From the NCBI RefSeq assembly GCF_037478005.1, contig NZ_CP144164.1, forward strand, positions 4,948,783-5,012,782: a stretch of 64,000 nt of DNA. The letters run 5' to 3'. The translations under genes were made by a program, and so were the position numbers. Source of the DNA: Alteromonas sp. M12 (GTDB lineage Bacteria > Pseudomonadota > Gammaproteobacteria > Enterobacterales > Alteromonadaceae). Below are positions 53,778 to 63,455 of the stretch, in pieces (position 1 is the stretch's first letter; each line of letters begins with the position of its first letter). The notes under the pieces are model-generated. The model saw only the letters and a list, made by a program, of their open reading frames with translations, had not been told where the DNA came from and did no database searches.

Positions 53778-55241
53778 ATGGCAATTCAACTGTGCTATCA
53801 ATCACTTGAAGCATTACCAAATAATATAGGTAAACCCAACTATTCCAGGGATTCGTTGTCAGCAGGGATTGTACATATCGGAGTGGGTAATTTTCATCGT
53901 GCACATCAAGCTATGTATTTACACCAGCTGTTCAATTCTGGCGAAGCCTTAGATTGGGCAATTCGAGGTGCTGGTACTAAGTCTTTCGATGCGGTGATGC
54001 GCGATAAACTTCAACAGCAAGATTGGTTAACGACCGTTGTTGAATTAGATAGTAAAGGATTAACTGCGCAAGTTTGTGCATCAATGATAGATTTTATTGA
54101 AAATGATGCCGACAGCGTAATCCAAGCCTTGAGTCACAGTGAAATACGCATAGTGTCGTTAACGATTACTGAAGGCGGTTATTTCATGGATGACAAAACT
54201 GGTGGATTTAATCTCAGTGACCCCGAAATTCAGCTGGATATAAACAACTTCAGTAAACCCAAAACGGTGTTTGGCATAATCATTAAGGCGCTACAACATC
54301 GCCGTGATAATCATATTGCACCATTTACTGTTATGTCATGTGACAACATTCCTCACAATGGTTTGGTTACCAAACGTGTAATTTCGCAAATGGCCAGTGA
54401 AATCGATCAAGGATTGGCAGATTGGATTGCTGATAAGGTTTCATTTCCCAACTCAATGGTAGATTGCATTACTCCGGCTACGTCTAATTTGGAACGAGAA
54501 AAACTGACAGATTTGTTTGGAATCACTGATAATGCGCCGGTATTTTGCGAACCTTTCCGTCAGTGGGTAATGGAAGATGACTTTGTGAATGGTCGTCCGC
54601 CATTGGAAAAGGTAGGGGTCGAGTTTGTTGAGAATGTCGAACCTTTCGAATTGATGAAATTGCGTATCCTCAATGGTGGTCACGCCGCCATTGCTTACCC
54701 TGCAGCTCTTTTAGGTATTCATTTTGTGCATCAAGTGATGGCAAACCCGTTGATTGGACAATACCTTAAAAAATTAGTGAGTGAAGAAATCATTCCTACG
54801 CTAAACCCAGTACCTGGAGTCGATTTTAATCAGTATTTTTCACTCATCGAATCGCGCTTTTCGAATCCAGAGGTAAAGGATACGGTTCCTAGATTGTGTC
54901 AGGACGCTTCCAATCGATTACCAAAATTTATTTTACCCATTATTCAAGCCAACTTAAGTCAAGGAAACGACTGTAAAGGGTTAGCATTGGTAATTGCATT
55001 ATGGTGTCGTTTATGTGCACAAGGAGGAGATCCAGATAGCCCTATAACGATTCAGGATCAACAAGCTAATAGACTGATAAACCAAGCAATATTAGCTAAG
55101 GATAATCCATCTATATTTTTGCAAATGCATGATATATTTGGGACACTTGGGAGCCAAGATACCTTTATTCGAGATTTTTCAAATTGGTTGAACATGCTCT
55201 GGGATGTCGGTACTTCTAATACCTTAAAACACTACTTGTAG
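53778..55241 (+). CDS. Polyol-specific long-chain dehydrogenase (mannitol 2-dehydrogenase type)
   Basis: 487 residues. The NAD-binding start GIVHIGVGNFHRAHQAMYLHQ and the signature segment LMKLRILNGGHAAIAYPAALLG (catalytic Lys, Asn, His) define the long-chain mannitol dehydrogenase family, which oxidises mannitol to fructose or sorbitol/arabinitol to ketoses, and also includes fructuronate reductase. The neighbouring polyol ABC system favours a hexitol. Exact substrate cannot be read from sequence. Confidence 0.92.
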   Translation: MAIQLCYQSLEALPNNIGKPNYSRDSLSAGIVHIGVGNFHRAHQAMYLHQLFNSGEALDWAIRGAGTKSFDAVMRDKLQQQDWLTTVVELDSKGLTAQVCASMIDFIENDADSVIQALSHSEIRIVSLTITEGGYFMDDKTGGFNLSDPEIQLDINNFSKPKTVFGIIIKALQHRRDNHIAPFTVMSCDNIPHNGLVTKRVISQMASEIDQGLADWIADKVSFPNSMVDCITPATSNLEREKLTDLFGITDNAPVFCEPFRQWVMEDDFVNGRPPLEKVGVEFVENVEPFELMKLRILNGGHAAIAYPAALLGIHFVHQVMANPLIGQYLKKLVSEEIIPTLNPVPGVDFNQYFSLIESRFSNPEVKDTVPRLCQDASNRLPKFILPIIQANLSQGNDCKGLALVIALWCRLCAQGGDPDSPITIQDQQANRLINQAILAKDNPSIFLQMHDIFGTLGSQDTFIRDFSNWLNMLWDVGTSNTLKHYL

Positions 55242-55267
55242 TAATTTTCTTAACTGGTGACACTATC

Positions 55268-55981
55268 ATGACGCAAACCCAAACTTCGCTTTCACCCTGT
55301 TCAATTGATTTGGTTATTTTCGATTGTGATGGGGTATTAATCGATAGTGAAATTCTGAGTAAGCGGGTGTTGCTTTCAATGCTTGAAGATCTGGGTGTCA
55401 GTATCTCTGATAGTTACTTCGACACTTATTTTCTCGGACAAAGCTTTAAATCTGTTACTGCTAGGGTGTTAACAGACTACTCTGTGACGTTAACTGAGCA
55501 GTTTCGAGAAAATTATTTAGCTGCATTGTTGCAGGTGTTTGCACAAGAATTGGTTTCTACCGATGGTTTAAAGGATATGCTTGCAGCATTACAAACAAAC
55601 AGTTGTGTTGCTACTAGTAGCAGCCCGCAAAGAGTGAAATTTGCTCTGCAAACTATCGGTTTAAGCGATTTTTTTAGCGATAGGGTTTTTACCTCCTCAG
55701 AGGTGAAAAATGGCAAACCTGCCCCTGATATATTTCTGCACGCAGCCTCTAGAGTCGGTGTAGAGCCAGAAAATTGTTTAGTGATTGAAGATTCACAAGC
55801 TGGTATTCAAGGGGCCCTAGCAGCCAATATGCAAGTCATTAAGTACGCTGGCGCAAGTCATCTGAAGCATAAAGGCATATTAGAAACGGATATAGCAAAC
55901 AATGTGGCAACAATATTTGATTGGCAGCAGTTATTTGAACTGGTTCCTTCTCTCAATTCAAGCAAGCCAATAGCGAGGTAA
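55268..55981 (+). CDS. HAD-superfamily phosphatase (beta-phosphoglucomutase/CbbY-like)
   Basis: 237 residues. Motif I FDCDGVLIDSE (nucleophile Asp and acid Asp), motif II CVATSSSPQRV, motif III KNGKPAPDIFLHAA, motif IV VIEDSQAGIQGALAA. A helical cap lies at about 25-90. HAD enzymes of this type in polyol operons may dephosphorylate sugar phosphates that would otherwise accumulate. It ends 2 bp before the regulator gene. Confidence 0.92.
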   Translation: MTQTQTSLSPCSIDLVIFDCDGVLIDSEILSKRVLLSMLEDLGVSISDSYFDTYFLGQSFKSVTARVLTDYSVTLTEQFRENYLAALLQVFAQELVSTDGLKDMLAALQTNSCVATSSSPQRVKFALQTIGLSDFFSDRVFTSSEVKNGKPAPDIFLHAASRVGVEPENCLVIEDSQAGIQGALAANMQVIKYAGASHLKHKGILETDIANNVATIFDWQQLFELVPSLNSSKPIAR

Positions 55982-55983
55982 AA

Positions 55984-56937
55984 GTGGTTAAGTTAACGAA
56001 TGCCGAAATGCGTAAGCTAGATGAAGCAGCTAGAGCTGGTTGGTTGTATTATGTGGCCGGTAAAACCCAAGACGAAATTGCTAAAAAACTCAATGTATCC
56101 CGTCAATCAGCTCAACGTATGGTTGCTTTGTCGGTCAGTAAGGGCTTAATCAAGGTTAGGTTAGATCATCCCATTGCTAAGTGCATGGACTTGAGCGTTA
56201 AACTCAAAGATCGCTTTGGTTTAACCACCTGTGAAGTGGTGCCTAGCGATGATTCTGAATCAACTTTGGGACTCGCTCAAGCTGGTGCAGATGAAATTGA
56301 AAAGCACCTTAAATCGGCTGAACCCAAAGTGCTTGCCATGGGGACAGGTCGGGTTTTACGCGATTGTGTTGATGAGCTTTCCTCATTGGACTGTGAGCAA
56401 CACAAAATAGTCGCTTTGTTGGGGAACATGACATTAGATGGTTCCGCATCTCCTTACGATGTAGTAGTGCGTATGGCAGAACATATTAAAGCCAAGCATT
56501 ACCCAATGCCTTTACCTGTATTACCTCGCAGCAAAGAAGAAAAAGAACAATTGCATTCGCAATATAATATTGCCAGTAATTTAGCGTTAGCCGCTAATGC
56601 GGATGTTACCTTCGTAGGAATTGGAAATCTTGGTTTGCATTCCCCGTTGATGTTAGATGGATTTATTACTAAAGAAGAGCTGAAAGATTTGCAAAAAAAC
56701 GGTGCAGTTGGAGAGATCATTAGTTGGGTCTTTGACCGTAATGGCAAACTATTAGACTGTGCTGTAAATGATCGTGTTGCCAGTACGCCTTTGGCTGTAA
56801 GTTCTGATAAACCTGTGATTGGTATAGCGGCAGGTCAAGAAAAGGTAGATGCTATTTTGGGCGCGCTTAGGTCTAAGATGATAAACGGATTGATCACCAA
56901 CGAGTACACCGCTGAAAAAGTGCTGAGCCTCGACTAA
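55984..56937 (+). CDS. SorC-family sugar-responsive transcriptional regulator
   Basis: 317 residues from a GTG. The N-terminal helix-turn-helix is WLYYVAGKTQDEIAKKLNVS followed by RQSAQRMVALSVSKGLIKV. The C-terminal sugar-binding domain has AMGTGRVLRDCVDELS, VALLGNMTLDGSASPYDVV and VFDRNGKLLDCAVNDRV..., typical of SorC. It is the last gene of the polyol operon and presumably controls it in response to a phosphorylated sugar or polyol. Confidence 0.92.
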   Translation: MVKLTNAEMRKLDEAARAGWLYYVAGKTQDEIAKKLNVSRQSAQRMVALSVSKGLIKVRLDHPIAKCMDLSVKLKDRFGLTTCEVVPSDDSESTLGLAQAGADEIEKHLKSAEPKVLAMGTGRVLRDCVDELSSLDCEQHKIVALLGNMTLDGSASPYDVVVRMAEHIKAKHYPMPLPVLPRSKEEKEQLHSQYNIASNLALAANADVTFVGIGNLGLHSPLMLDGFITKEELKDLQKNGAVGEIISWVFDRNGKLLDCAVNDRVASTPLAVSSDKPVIGIAAGQEKVDAILGALRSKMINGLITNEYTAEKVLSLD

Positions 56938-57000
56938 ATTTGAACCTCAGCGCAGTATTGGTAAAGGGGAGGTTGATGACCGAGCCTATGCTACAGCGGT

Positions 57001-57819
57001 TTATTTTACCTGATTAGGCTGATAACCGCTGCTAACGTTCATCGCTTCTGGGGCTTGAGGAATAATTTCTTTGCGGCGGCTAGGACCGGAAAATTTTACT
57101 TTGTAAGTATCGTATTCCTTAATTGACTCAAAGCAGTATTTACCCAACGCATTTTCTAATTCAGCTAAATTGTGATTGGTAATCAATATACAATTTTTGT
57201 TATTCACCAATCGTTGTCGCAGCAAGTTACCTAGCCAGCTTTGAGTATTCTTTTTAAGCATGGTTTCGTTAACGCATACTTCATCCAGGATTAATAAATC
57301 CACATCCAACAATTCTTTTTGTATTTCTCTAAATTGTTCGGCAACGTTATCTGTAGCATTGTAATCATATGAAAAGAAGCGCATCTCAAGCAGACTTGAA
57401 AGTTGTCTATACAATACTGATATTTCATATTGGTCGATTAGCTGGTGGGCAATCGCACCGGCAATATGCGATTTTCCGCGGCCATAATCACCATAAAATA
57501 TCATCATATGTGAGCCGCTTGAACGCCATATTGGATCATCGTGGGCAGCAATAAATGACTGAGCAATACTCACCGCTTCAATTACGTCATCGCTATCTTC
57601 TATCAGTGTTTGGAAGTTCCATTTTGGATTGAGATCTGAGCGCCCGTGGATTTCTTGAATACGTCTTAGTTTTGCTTCTTGCTGCATTTTCTTGACGTCT
57701 TCGTTGGCTAAACGCTCGTATTGCGCTCGCACCTCTTTGTAGTCAGTATAGGTATCAGGAACATTGGTTTTACCCAAAGCTTTAGCTAATTGATCTAATT
57801 TTTGTTTGATACTGTCCAC
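57001..57819 (-). CDS. dnaC: DnaC-like helicase loader
   Basis: 272 residues. AAA+ Walker A MIFYGDYGRGKSHIAGAIAHQL, Walker B LLDVDLLILDEVCVNE, sensor NCILITNHNLAELENAL. The N-terminal helical part would bind DnaB. Loads the replicative helicase at oriC or at restart forks. Convergent with the regulator gene, 63 bp apart, and follows dnaT in the same direction. Confidence 0.9.
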   Translation of the reverse strand: MDSIKQKLDQLAKALGKTNVPDTYTDYKEVRAQYERLANEDVKKMQQEAKLRRIQEIHGRSDLNPKWNFQTLIEDSDDVIEAVSIAQSFIAAHDDPIWRSSGSHMMIFYGDYGRGKSHIAGAIAHQLIDQYEISVLYRQLSSLLEMRFFSYDYNATDNVAEQFREIQKELLDVDLLILDEVCVNETMLKKNTQSWLGNLLRQRLVNNKNCILITNHNLAELENALGKYCFESIKEYDTYKVKFSGPSRRKEIIPQAPEAMNVSSGYQPNQVK

Positions 57820-57855
57820 GTATTTTTGCTCTTTTATGGTTGTTTTTTTACTGTG

Positions 57856-58497
57856 CTATTTCTTACTATACTTAGCGACAAGTTGTTTAGCGTTATCATC
57901 AGCTTCAACACCTGCTTTAGGAGTAACCCACTGATTTCCCACCTTCTGAACATTTTTAACGCCACTTGCTAAGCGTCTTTGCTTAATTTGAAAGACAAAT
58001 TTCTGGGTCCATTGGTATTGACTAAATTGTAGTTCAGGTCGACCCATCCAATAGGCAATAAATTCACCCAGTTCATGTTGGCTGTAGTCTTTGTCAATAA
58101 TCCCTACCAAAGAAGCTAAATCTTCAAAGGCAGTTTGATGTGGTTTCCATGTTGCCGTCATCCCACTCCATTGTAAATGAAGGCTAGGGTAGTCGTCTTG
58201 TTTAATATTCAGTAGTGGTAAACGGACCCGTTGTTGGTTGAAGCTTTTGTCTAAAGAGGCGTCAGGTTCTATTTCTACCAGTTGTTGTTTAACGAGCTCT
58301 TTAATCAGCCCATTGATTTGTCTTCCCAAGGTAAATTCTTTGGTTTTACTATTTAACAGTGCAATTAACTGCTTGTAATTTAACGGTGCGGTTAGTCCTG
58401 TTTGTTCATCAGCAATAGGTCGCAGGCCAAGCAAATACAGCACTCTAGCATCATTGCTAAGTTCTTGTGTGAGAGCGGCTTGTTCCGATGAATTCAT
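57856..58497 (-). CDS. dnaT: DnaT-like primosomal protein
   Basis: 213 residues. The C-terminal part WKPHQTAFEDLASLVGIIDKDYSQHELGEFIAYWMGRPELQFSQYQWTQKFVFQIKQRR is the DnaT ssDNA-binding domain. The N-terminal half (SNDARVLYLLGLRPIADEQTGLTAPLNYKQL) resembles replication-protein winged helices of Alteromonadales DnaT relatives rather than the E. coli N-terminus. It would act with PriA/PriB and DnaC in replication restart. Confidence 0.82.
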   Translation of the reverse strand: MNSSEQAALTQELSNDARVLYLLGLRPIADEQTGLTAPLNYKQLIALLNSKTKEFTLGRQINGLIKELVKQQLVEIEPDASLDKSFNQQRVRLPLLNIKQDDYPSLHLQWSGMTATWKPHQTAFEDLASLVGIIDKDYSQHELGEFIAYWMGRPELQFSQYQWTQKFVFQIKQRRLASGVKNVQKVGNQWVTPKAGVEADDNAKQLVAKYSKK

Positions 58498-58507
58498 AAT
58501 CAGTAAG

Positions 58508-58942
58508 TTAGTTTTGTTGTAAGTAAGACGTTAGCCATTCAACGGCGGCTTCTTCAGGAATTGGGTGGTTTAGTACATCAATATGAAAAGCGGGGGATAG
58601 TAGTGTCGCCCCCGAATTGTGTAATAACTCCTGCATTGTTTTTGCACCATAACAATAGGTGTCGTAACTGCTATCACCTAAACCAACGACTAAAAACTGT
58701 ACATTATCTAATGAGTGATTTTTAATTTGCTTGGCGAATGCTTGGATATTATCGGGTAATTCACCAGCCCCATGGGTACTGGTACAAATCAACCATTTTC
58801 CTTCGTTGGGTATCTCTTCAATATTAGGTTCTAAGTGAATGTTTGCACTGTGTCCATTGGCTTCCAATGTTTCTTGCAAGGCATCGGCTACATATTCGCT
58901 TGCCCCTAACATAGTGCCTACAATGATTTCATAATTTGCCAT
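58508..58942 (-). CDS. mioC: Flavodoxin-like protein MioC
   Basis: 144 residues. FMN-binding start VGTMLGASEYVADALQETLEANG, the ICTSTHGAGELPDNIQAF loop, and VVGLGDSSYDTYCYGAKTM. In E. coli mioC borders oriC and its transcription crosses the origin; here it is some 14 kb from oriC and lies in a tight gene string mnmE-mioC-dnaT-dnaC. Confidence 0.93.
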   Translation of the reverse strand: MANYEIIVGTMLGASEYVADALQETLEANGHSANIHLEPNIEEIPNEGKWLICTSTHGAGELPDNIQAFAKQIKNHSLDNVQFLVVGLGDSSYDTYCYGAKTMQELLHNSGATLLSPAFHIDVLNHPIPEEAAVEWLTSYLQQN

Positions 58943-58953
58943 GTTGTTGACCT

Positions 58954-60321
58954 TTATTTACCGATACAAAATGAAGAAAATATGCGTCCGAGTAAATCGT
59001 CTGAACTGAATTCACCGGTGATCTCATTTAATGCTTGCTGGGTTAAACGCAATTCTTCTGCCAAAATCTCTCCGGCAATATGTTCATGCAGTTGTTGTTG
59101 TCCAATATCTAAGTGTTCTGCTGCTCGATCTATGGCATCTAAGTGTCTTCGTCTGGCAATGAATTGGCCCTCAGAACTTTGGTCAAAACCCATACATTCT
59201 TTAAGGTGTTCAGCTAAGGCTTCAACACCTTGATTTAGACTTGCTGATAGACGGTAGACTGGTGTGTCACCGTGTTGTTCAAATCCCACTGACTCACCGG
59301 ATAAATCGACCTTATTTCGAACCAAGGTCAGGCCAATATTAGCGGGCAATTTTTGCATAAATTCAGGCCAGATTTTATGCGGATCATTTTCCGCACTTTC
59401 ACAGCTATCTAGCATGAATAAAACTCTGTCTGCTTTTTGTATTTCTTGCCAAGCTCGTTGGATGCCGATTTGCTCTACTTTGTCTGAGCTCTCTCTAAGC
59501 CCCGCAGTATCAATGATATGCAGTGGCATGCCATCTAAATGGATATGTTCTTTGAGAACATCTCGAGTGGTGCCTGCGATATCGGTTACAATGGCGGCAT
59601 CGCGTCCAGCTAGAGCATTGAGTAGACTTGATTTCCCTGCATTAGGTTTACCGGCAATAACCACCTGCATACCTTCACGTAACAAGCTACCTTGCTTGGC
59701 TTGTTGTTTGACGTTTTGCATTTGGGTAATGATGTCGTTCAGATCTTTAGCTACTTTTCCGTCACTTAAAAAATCGATTTCTTCTTCTGGAAAATCGATG
59801 GCTGCTTCTACGTACATTCTTAGATGTATCACTTTTTCCACCAGCTGGTGGATATGTGCTGAAAATTCGCCTTGTAACGAACGCATAGCGCTTTTAGCCG
59901 CTTGGACTGAACTAGCATCAATTAGATCGGCTATGGCCTCAGCTTGGGCTAGGTCGAGCTTATCATTCAAAAATGCGCGTTCGCTAAACTCGCCAGGTCG
60001 AGCCATACGTATTTTGGGTATTTTGAGTATTCGCTTAATCAGCAAATCCAAAATGATTTGACCACCATGACCTTGCAGCTCTAGTACGTCTTCACCAGTA
60101 AACGAATGTGGGTTTTCGAAGAACAACGCAATACCTTGGTCCAAAGTCTGGTTGTCTTCGTCTAAGAACGCCAAGTATTCTGCTTTCCTTGGCGTTAACG
60201 TTTTACCTAGTAATGCTAAGGCAACAGTTTTCGCTAGTGGTCCAGAAACTCTAACTATGCCTACGCCGCCACGACCTGGGGCTGTGGCTTGAGCAACAAT
60301 AGTGTCAGTTGGTAATTCCAA
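58954..60321 (-). CDS. mnmE: tRNA modification GTPase MnmE
   Basis: 455 residues. The N-terminal tetrahydrofolate-binding domain starts [22 protein letters not shown]. The G domain within the helical domain has [16 protein letters not shown] (P-loop), [17 protein letters not shown] and RNKVDL. The C-terminal FCIGK carries the conserved Cys. With MnmG it modifies wobble uridine. Confidence 0.98.
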   Translation of the reverse strand: MELPTDTIVAQATAPGRGGVGIVRVSGPLAKTVALALLGKTLTPRKAEYLAFLDEDNQTLDQGIALFFENPHSFTGEDVLELQGHGGQIILDLLIKRILKIPKIRMARPGEFSERAFLNDKLDLAQAEAIADLIDASSVQAAKSAMRSLQGEFSAHIHQLVEKVIHLRMYVEAAIDFPEEEIDFLSDGKVAKDLNDIITQMQNVKQQAKQGSLLREGMQVVIAGKPNAGKSSLLNALAGRDAAIVTDIAGTTRDVLKEHIHLDGMPLHIIDTAGLRESSDKVEQIGIQRAWQEIQKADRVLFMLDSCESAENDPHKIWPEFMQKLPANIGLTLVRNKVDLSGESVGFEQHGDTPVYRLSASLNQGVEALAEHLKECMGFDQSSEGQFIARRRHLDAIDRAAEHLDIGQQQLHEHIAGEILAEELRLTQQALNEITGEFSSDDLLGRIFSSFCIGK

Positions 60322-60336
60322 AATAGTATTGCCTGA

Positions 60337-60819
60337 TTAATCGCGAAAGTTGTTAAATTGCAACGGTTGACCCATATCTTCGCCCCTAAGTAACGCCATC
60401 ACCGCTTGCAAGTCATCACGTTTTTTGCCGGTTACACGAAGTTGATCGCCTTGAATGCTGGCTTGTACTTTCATTTTTTTATCTTTAATTAACTTCACGA
60501 TTTTTTTAGCAATGGGTTGCTCAATGCCTTGTTTGAATTTGATGGTGCTACGGTGGGTTTTACCACTTCTTACCGTATCTTGAGGATCCATGGCATTAGT
60601 GTCTAAGTTACGCTTAGAACACGCATTACGCAGCATATCTGTGAGTTGTTGAATTTGAAAGTCGCCTTCAGCAGTCAGCACGACTGATTCATCTTTGAAT
60701 TCAATGGAGGCTTCAACACCTCGAAAATCAAAGCGTGTACTGAGTTCACGATTAGCGTTGTCAACTGCGTTACGAACTTCGTTCATTTCAATTTCTGAAA
60801 CAATGTCAAAAGAGGGCAT
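60337..60819 (-). CDS. yajQ: YajQ family nucleotide-binding protein
   Basis: 160 residues. [37 protein letters not shown] opens, and [43 protein letters not shown] closes the two ferredoxin-like domains. Some relatives bind cyclic di-GMP. Placed 15 bp upstream of mnmE, so probably cotranscribed. Confidence 0.95.
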   Translation of the reverse strand: MPSFDIVSEIEMNEVRNAVDNANRELSTRFDFRGVEASIEFKDESVVLTAEGDFQIQQLTDMLRNACSKRNLDTNAMDPQDTVRSGKTHRSTIKFKQGIEQPIAKKIVKLIKDKKMKVQASIQGDQLRVTGKKRDDLQAVMALLRGEDMGQPLQFNNFRD

Positions 60820-60869
60820 TTATTACTCCTGTTTTAATTTTGAGTATATTGTAAACCTGTAAACTTAGA

Positions 60870-60897
60870 CAAAAAAGCCCGCAATGGCGGGCTTTCA
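60870..60897 (-). terminator. Rho-independent terminator after yidC
   Basis: On the minus strand GCCCGC-CATT-GCGGGC is followed by T6. It ends the rpmH-rnpA-yidD-yidC transcript. Confidence 0.9.
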
Positions 60898-60921
60898 CTT
60901 TTATTTGGTGCCAATCACTTT

Positions 60922-62583
60922 TTATTTAGCTTTTAATCCACGTTTTTCCATGGACGAGTAAATAATTTTAGCTTGAACCAAGGTAATAACGTTACTTATT
61001 AACCAATATAAAACTAGACCAGCTGGGAATATGAAGAAGAATAAACTCATAGCTACTGGCATCCATTGCATGATTTTCTGCTGCATTGGATCTTGAATCG
61101 TCATAGGTTGCAGTTTCTGCAATAAGTACATACTCAAGCCAGTTAATACTGGTAATACAAAATACGGGTCTTTGACTGATAAGTCAGTGATCCAAAATAT
61201 AAAATCAGCGTGTCTTAATTCAACACTCTCTAGTAGAACCCAATATAGTGCTAAGAATATAGGCATTTGCAGAAGAAGAGGGAAACAGCCACCCATGGGG
61301 TTCACTTTCTCTTTCTTATACATTTCCATCATGGCTTGAGACATTTTTTGTCTGTCATCACCAAAACGTTCTTTTAGTTGTGCCATCTTAGGCGCTAAGT
61401 TACGCATTTTGGCCATAGACTCATATTGTTTCTTAGTCAGGGGATACATAGCCCCTTTAACAATAATCGTAATGATGACAATGGCTAGTCCCCAGTTAAT
61501 CACAATACTTTGAATAAATTGCAGTAATGCAAACAAAGGCTGTGAAATCCACCAAAGCACACCGTAATCAACAGTAAGGTCTAAACCGCGCGCTATTTGG
61601 GCAAGTGAATCTTGGTCTTTAGGACCCATGTACAATGTACTTGTAATGGTGGTTGAATCACCTGGTGCAACATCTACAGGTGCGCCTTTAAAGCCAATTG
61701 CAGCATATCTAGACTGAACCACAGTACTGTACAACTGATTTGTGTCTTCTTGAGGTGGAACCCAAGCCGATACAAAGTAATGTTCTAGCATGCCAGCCCA
61801 ACCACCAACGGTTGTTTTGTTTAGTTTTTCATCTTCCATGTCATCAAAAGAGAATTTTGAATAACGGTCGTCTTGAGTAGAGAATGCACCACCACGGTAG
61901 GTCGGCATAAACATACTACTTTCTGTGCCCTCAATAGCCTGTTTTAATTGGCCGTATTGTTGGTACTGCTTAACTTGAGAACTTCCGTTTACAACTTCGT
62001 ATTCCACTTTTACATCGTGATGACCAGGGGTAAATATGAATCGTTTTGTAATTGCTACACCATCAGCAGAGGTCCACTTTAAAGGAACCACCAATTCTTT
62101 GTCTTGCATGACGAATTCTTGTTGGCTAACTACATAAGCGGGACGCCCTTTTTTGGTGTCAATCGCATCTCTGCCAACTAATCCGCTTTGTGCAATGTAT
62201 AAAGTGACTGCATCAGGGCGTAATAAGCTGTATGAGTCGTCAGATCCTTGAGTAACCGGAAACTTACGAAGATTAGCGGAAATCACATCGCCACCACGGG
62301 TATCTATCAATACATCTAATGTGTCAGATATAACATGAACAACAGAATTAGATTGTGTAACTACCGGATTTACATCTTCAACTATCGTTGATTCAGGGAC
62401 ATCACCGTTATTGTCTGAGATAGTAGAGGGCGGTAAATCAGAACTAGGTGTGGACAAAGGTGCTTGTTCAACTATTTGAGTAGGTTGAACGGGCTGAGGA
62501 CCATAGTCTTTTTGCCATTCTTGCCATAATAGAAAACTGACCAAAGCTAGGCCAATTATCAAAAAACTGCGTTGGGATTCCAT
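60922..62583 (-). CDS. yidC: Membrane protein insertase YidC
   Basis: 553 residues. First helix SFLIIGLALVSFLLWQEW, then a large periplasmic domain (about 40-340), then five helices of the insertase core, including YPLTKKQYESMAKMRNLAPKM and MGGCFPLLLQMPIFLALYW. The C-terminus is basic. It inserts inner-membrane proteins such as the ATP synthase c subunit, encoded elsewhere in the window. Confidence 0.98.
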   Translation of the reverse strand: MESQRSFLIIGLALVSFLLWQEWQKDYGPQPVQPTQIVEQAPLSTPSSDLPPSTISDNNGDVPESTIVEDVNPVVTQSNSVVHVISDTLDVLIDTRGGDVISANLRKFPVTQGSDDSYSLLRPDAVTLYIAQSGLVGRDAIDTKKGRPAYVVSQQEFVMQDKELVVPLKWTSADGVAITKRFIFTPGHHDVKVEYEVVNGSSQVKQYQQYGQLKQAIEGTESSMFMPTYRGGAFSTQDDRYSKFSFDDMEDEKLNKTTVGGWAGMLEHYFVSAWVPPQEDTNQLYSTVVQSRYAAIGFKGAPVDVAPGDSTTITSTLYMGPKDQDSLAQIARGLDLTVDYGVLWWISQPLFALLQFIQSIVINWGLAIVIITIIVKGAMYPLTKKQYESMAKMRNLAPKMAQLKERFGDDRQKMSQAMMEMYKKEKVNPMGGCFPLLLQMPIFLALYWVLLESVELRHADFIFWITDLSVKDPYFVLPVLTGLSMYLLQKLQPMTIQDPMQQKIMQWMPVAMSLFFFIFPAGLVLYWLISNVITLVQAKIIYSSMEKRGLKAK

Positions 62584-62733
62584 ATAATACTCTTTAACTA
62601 CGTGTTCAATTTTGCGATTTTTTAAGACCGCATTTAGCTTTTCACAAATAGAGTAGTCTATTTGTGAACGTATTTATTACTTCTAATTTTTCACAGGGCG
62701 AAATAGTATAGGCAAATGAGGCAAATGATAAGT

Positions 62734-62988
62734 TCATTCGTGTTTTTTCGCCTTATTTTCTGGTACATGGTCAATACCACCCTGATGTAAGGGGTGACAT
62801 TTACTAATTCTTCGAATCGTCAACCAACTTCCTACCCAAAACCCATGTTTGGAAATAGCTTCTATACCGTACTGAGAACAAGTCGGGTGAAAACGACAAT
62901 TTTGCCCTAGCATAGGAGAAATCCAAAGTTGATATTGTCGTATCAACCAGACTGGGATTGCGCGCAACGGTTTGAGAGCTTTTTCCAT
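62734..62988 (-). CDS. yidD: YidD membrane protein insertion efficiency factor
   Basis: 84 residues. [24 protein letters not shown] is the family hallmark with conserved cysteines, then [17 protein letters not shown]. Overlaps the rnpA 3' end by 46 bp in another frame, as in other proteobacteria. About 150 bp separate it from yidC. Confidence 0.96.
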   Translation of the reverse strand: MEKALKPLRAIPVWLIRQYQLWISPMLGQNCRFHPTCSQYGIEAISKHGFWVGSWLTIRRISKCHPLHQGGIDHVPENKAKKHE

Positions 62989-63311
62989 AATTTTCCTAAC
63001 AACAATGTTATTTGTTGATTCGTCATTGTGTCTAAGCCACTTTTTCCAACCACAACTATATCAGTGTTTGGAAGTTGGTGTTGATGCACGCGAAAACTTT
63101 CTCTGATAAGACGTTTAATGCGATTTCTATCGTGGGCTTTTTTGACGCGTTTTTTGGATATAGTAATACCCAGCCTAGGATGATCTAGCTGATTGAAACG
63201 GCCTAACACAGTGAGTTGAGGTGAAACTGAGGGGATAGCTTTTTGAAAGACTTTTTCAAAGTGAGTGGGAGTTAAAAGTCTTAGCTCCCGAGAAAACGAA
63301 TTTTCACTCAC
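62943..63311 (-). CDS. rnpA: Ribonuclease P protein component
   Basis: 122 residues. The RNA-binding RNR motif is [21 protein letters not shown], preceded by [12 protein letters not shown]. It assists the RNase P ribozyme in tRNA 5' processing. Nine bp after the rpmH stop. Confidence 0.97.
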   Translation of the reverse strand: MSENSFSRELRLLTPTHFEKVFQKAIPSVSPQLTVLGRFNQLDHPRLGITISKKRVKKAHDRNRIKRLIRESFRVHQHQLPNTDIVVVGKSGLDTMTNQQITLLLGKLWKKLSNRCAQSQSG

Positions 63312-63320
63312 TTTGAGAAA

Positions 63321-63455
63321 TTAGGCTGATAAACGAGCACGGCCTTTAGCACGACGATTAGCAAGGACTTTACGTCCATTCTTTGTCGCCATACGGGCAC
63401 GAAAACCGTGTGAACGCTTACGCTTTAAGTTACTTGGTTGAAATGTTCTTTTCAT
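63321..63455 (-). CDS. rpmH: 50S ribosomal protein L34
   Basis: 44 residues starting [20 protein letters not shown] and ending [12 protein letters not shown], the invariant L34 sequence and length. Highly basic. First gene of rpmH-rnpA-yidD-yidC, transcribed away from the presumed dnaA. Confidence 0.98.
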   Translation of the reverse strand: MKRTFQPSNLKRKRSHGFRARMATKNGRKVLANRRAKGRARLSA

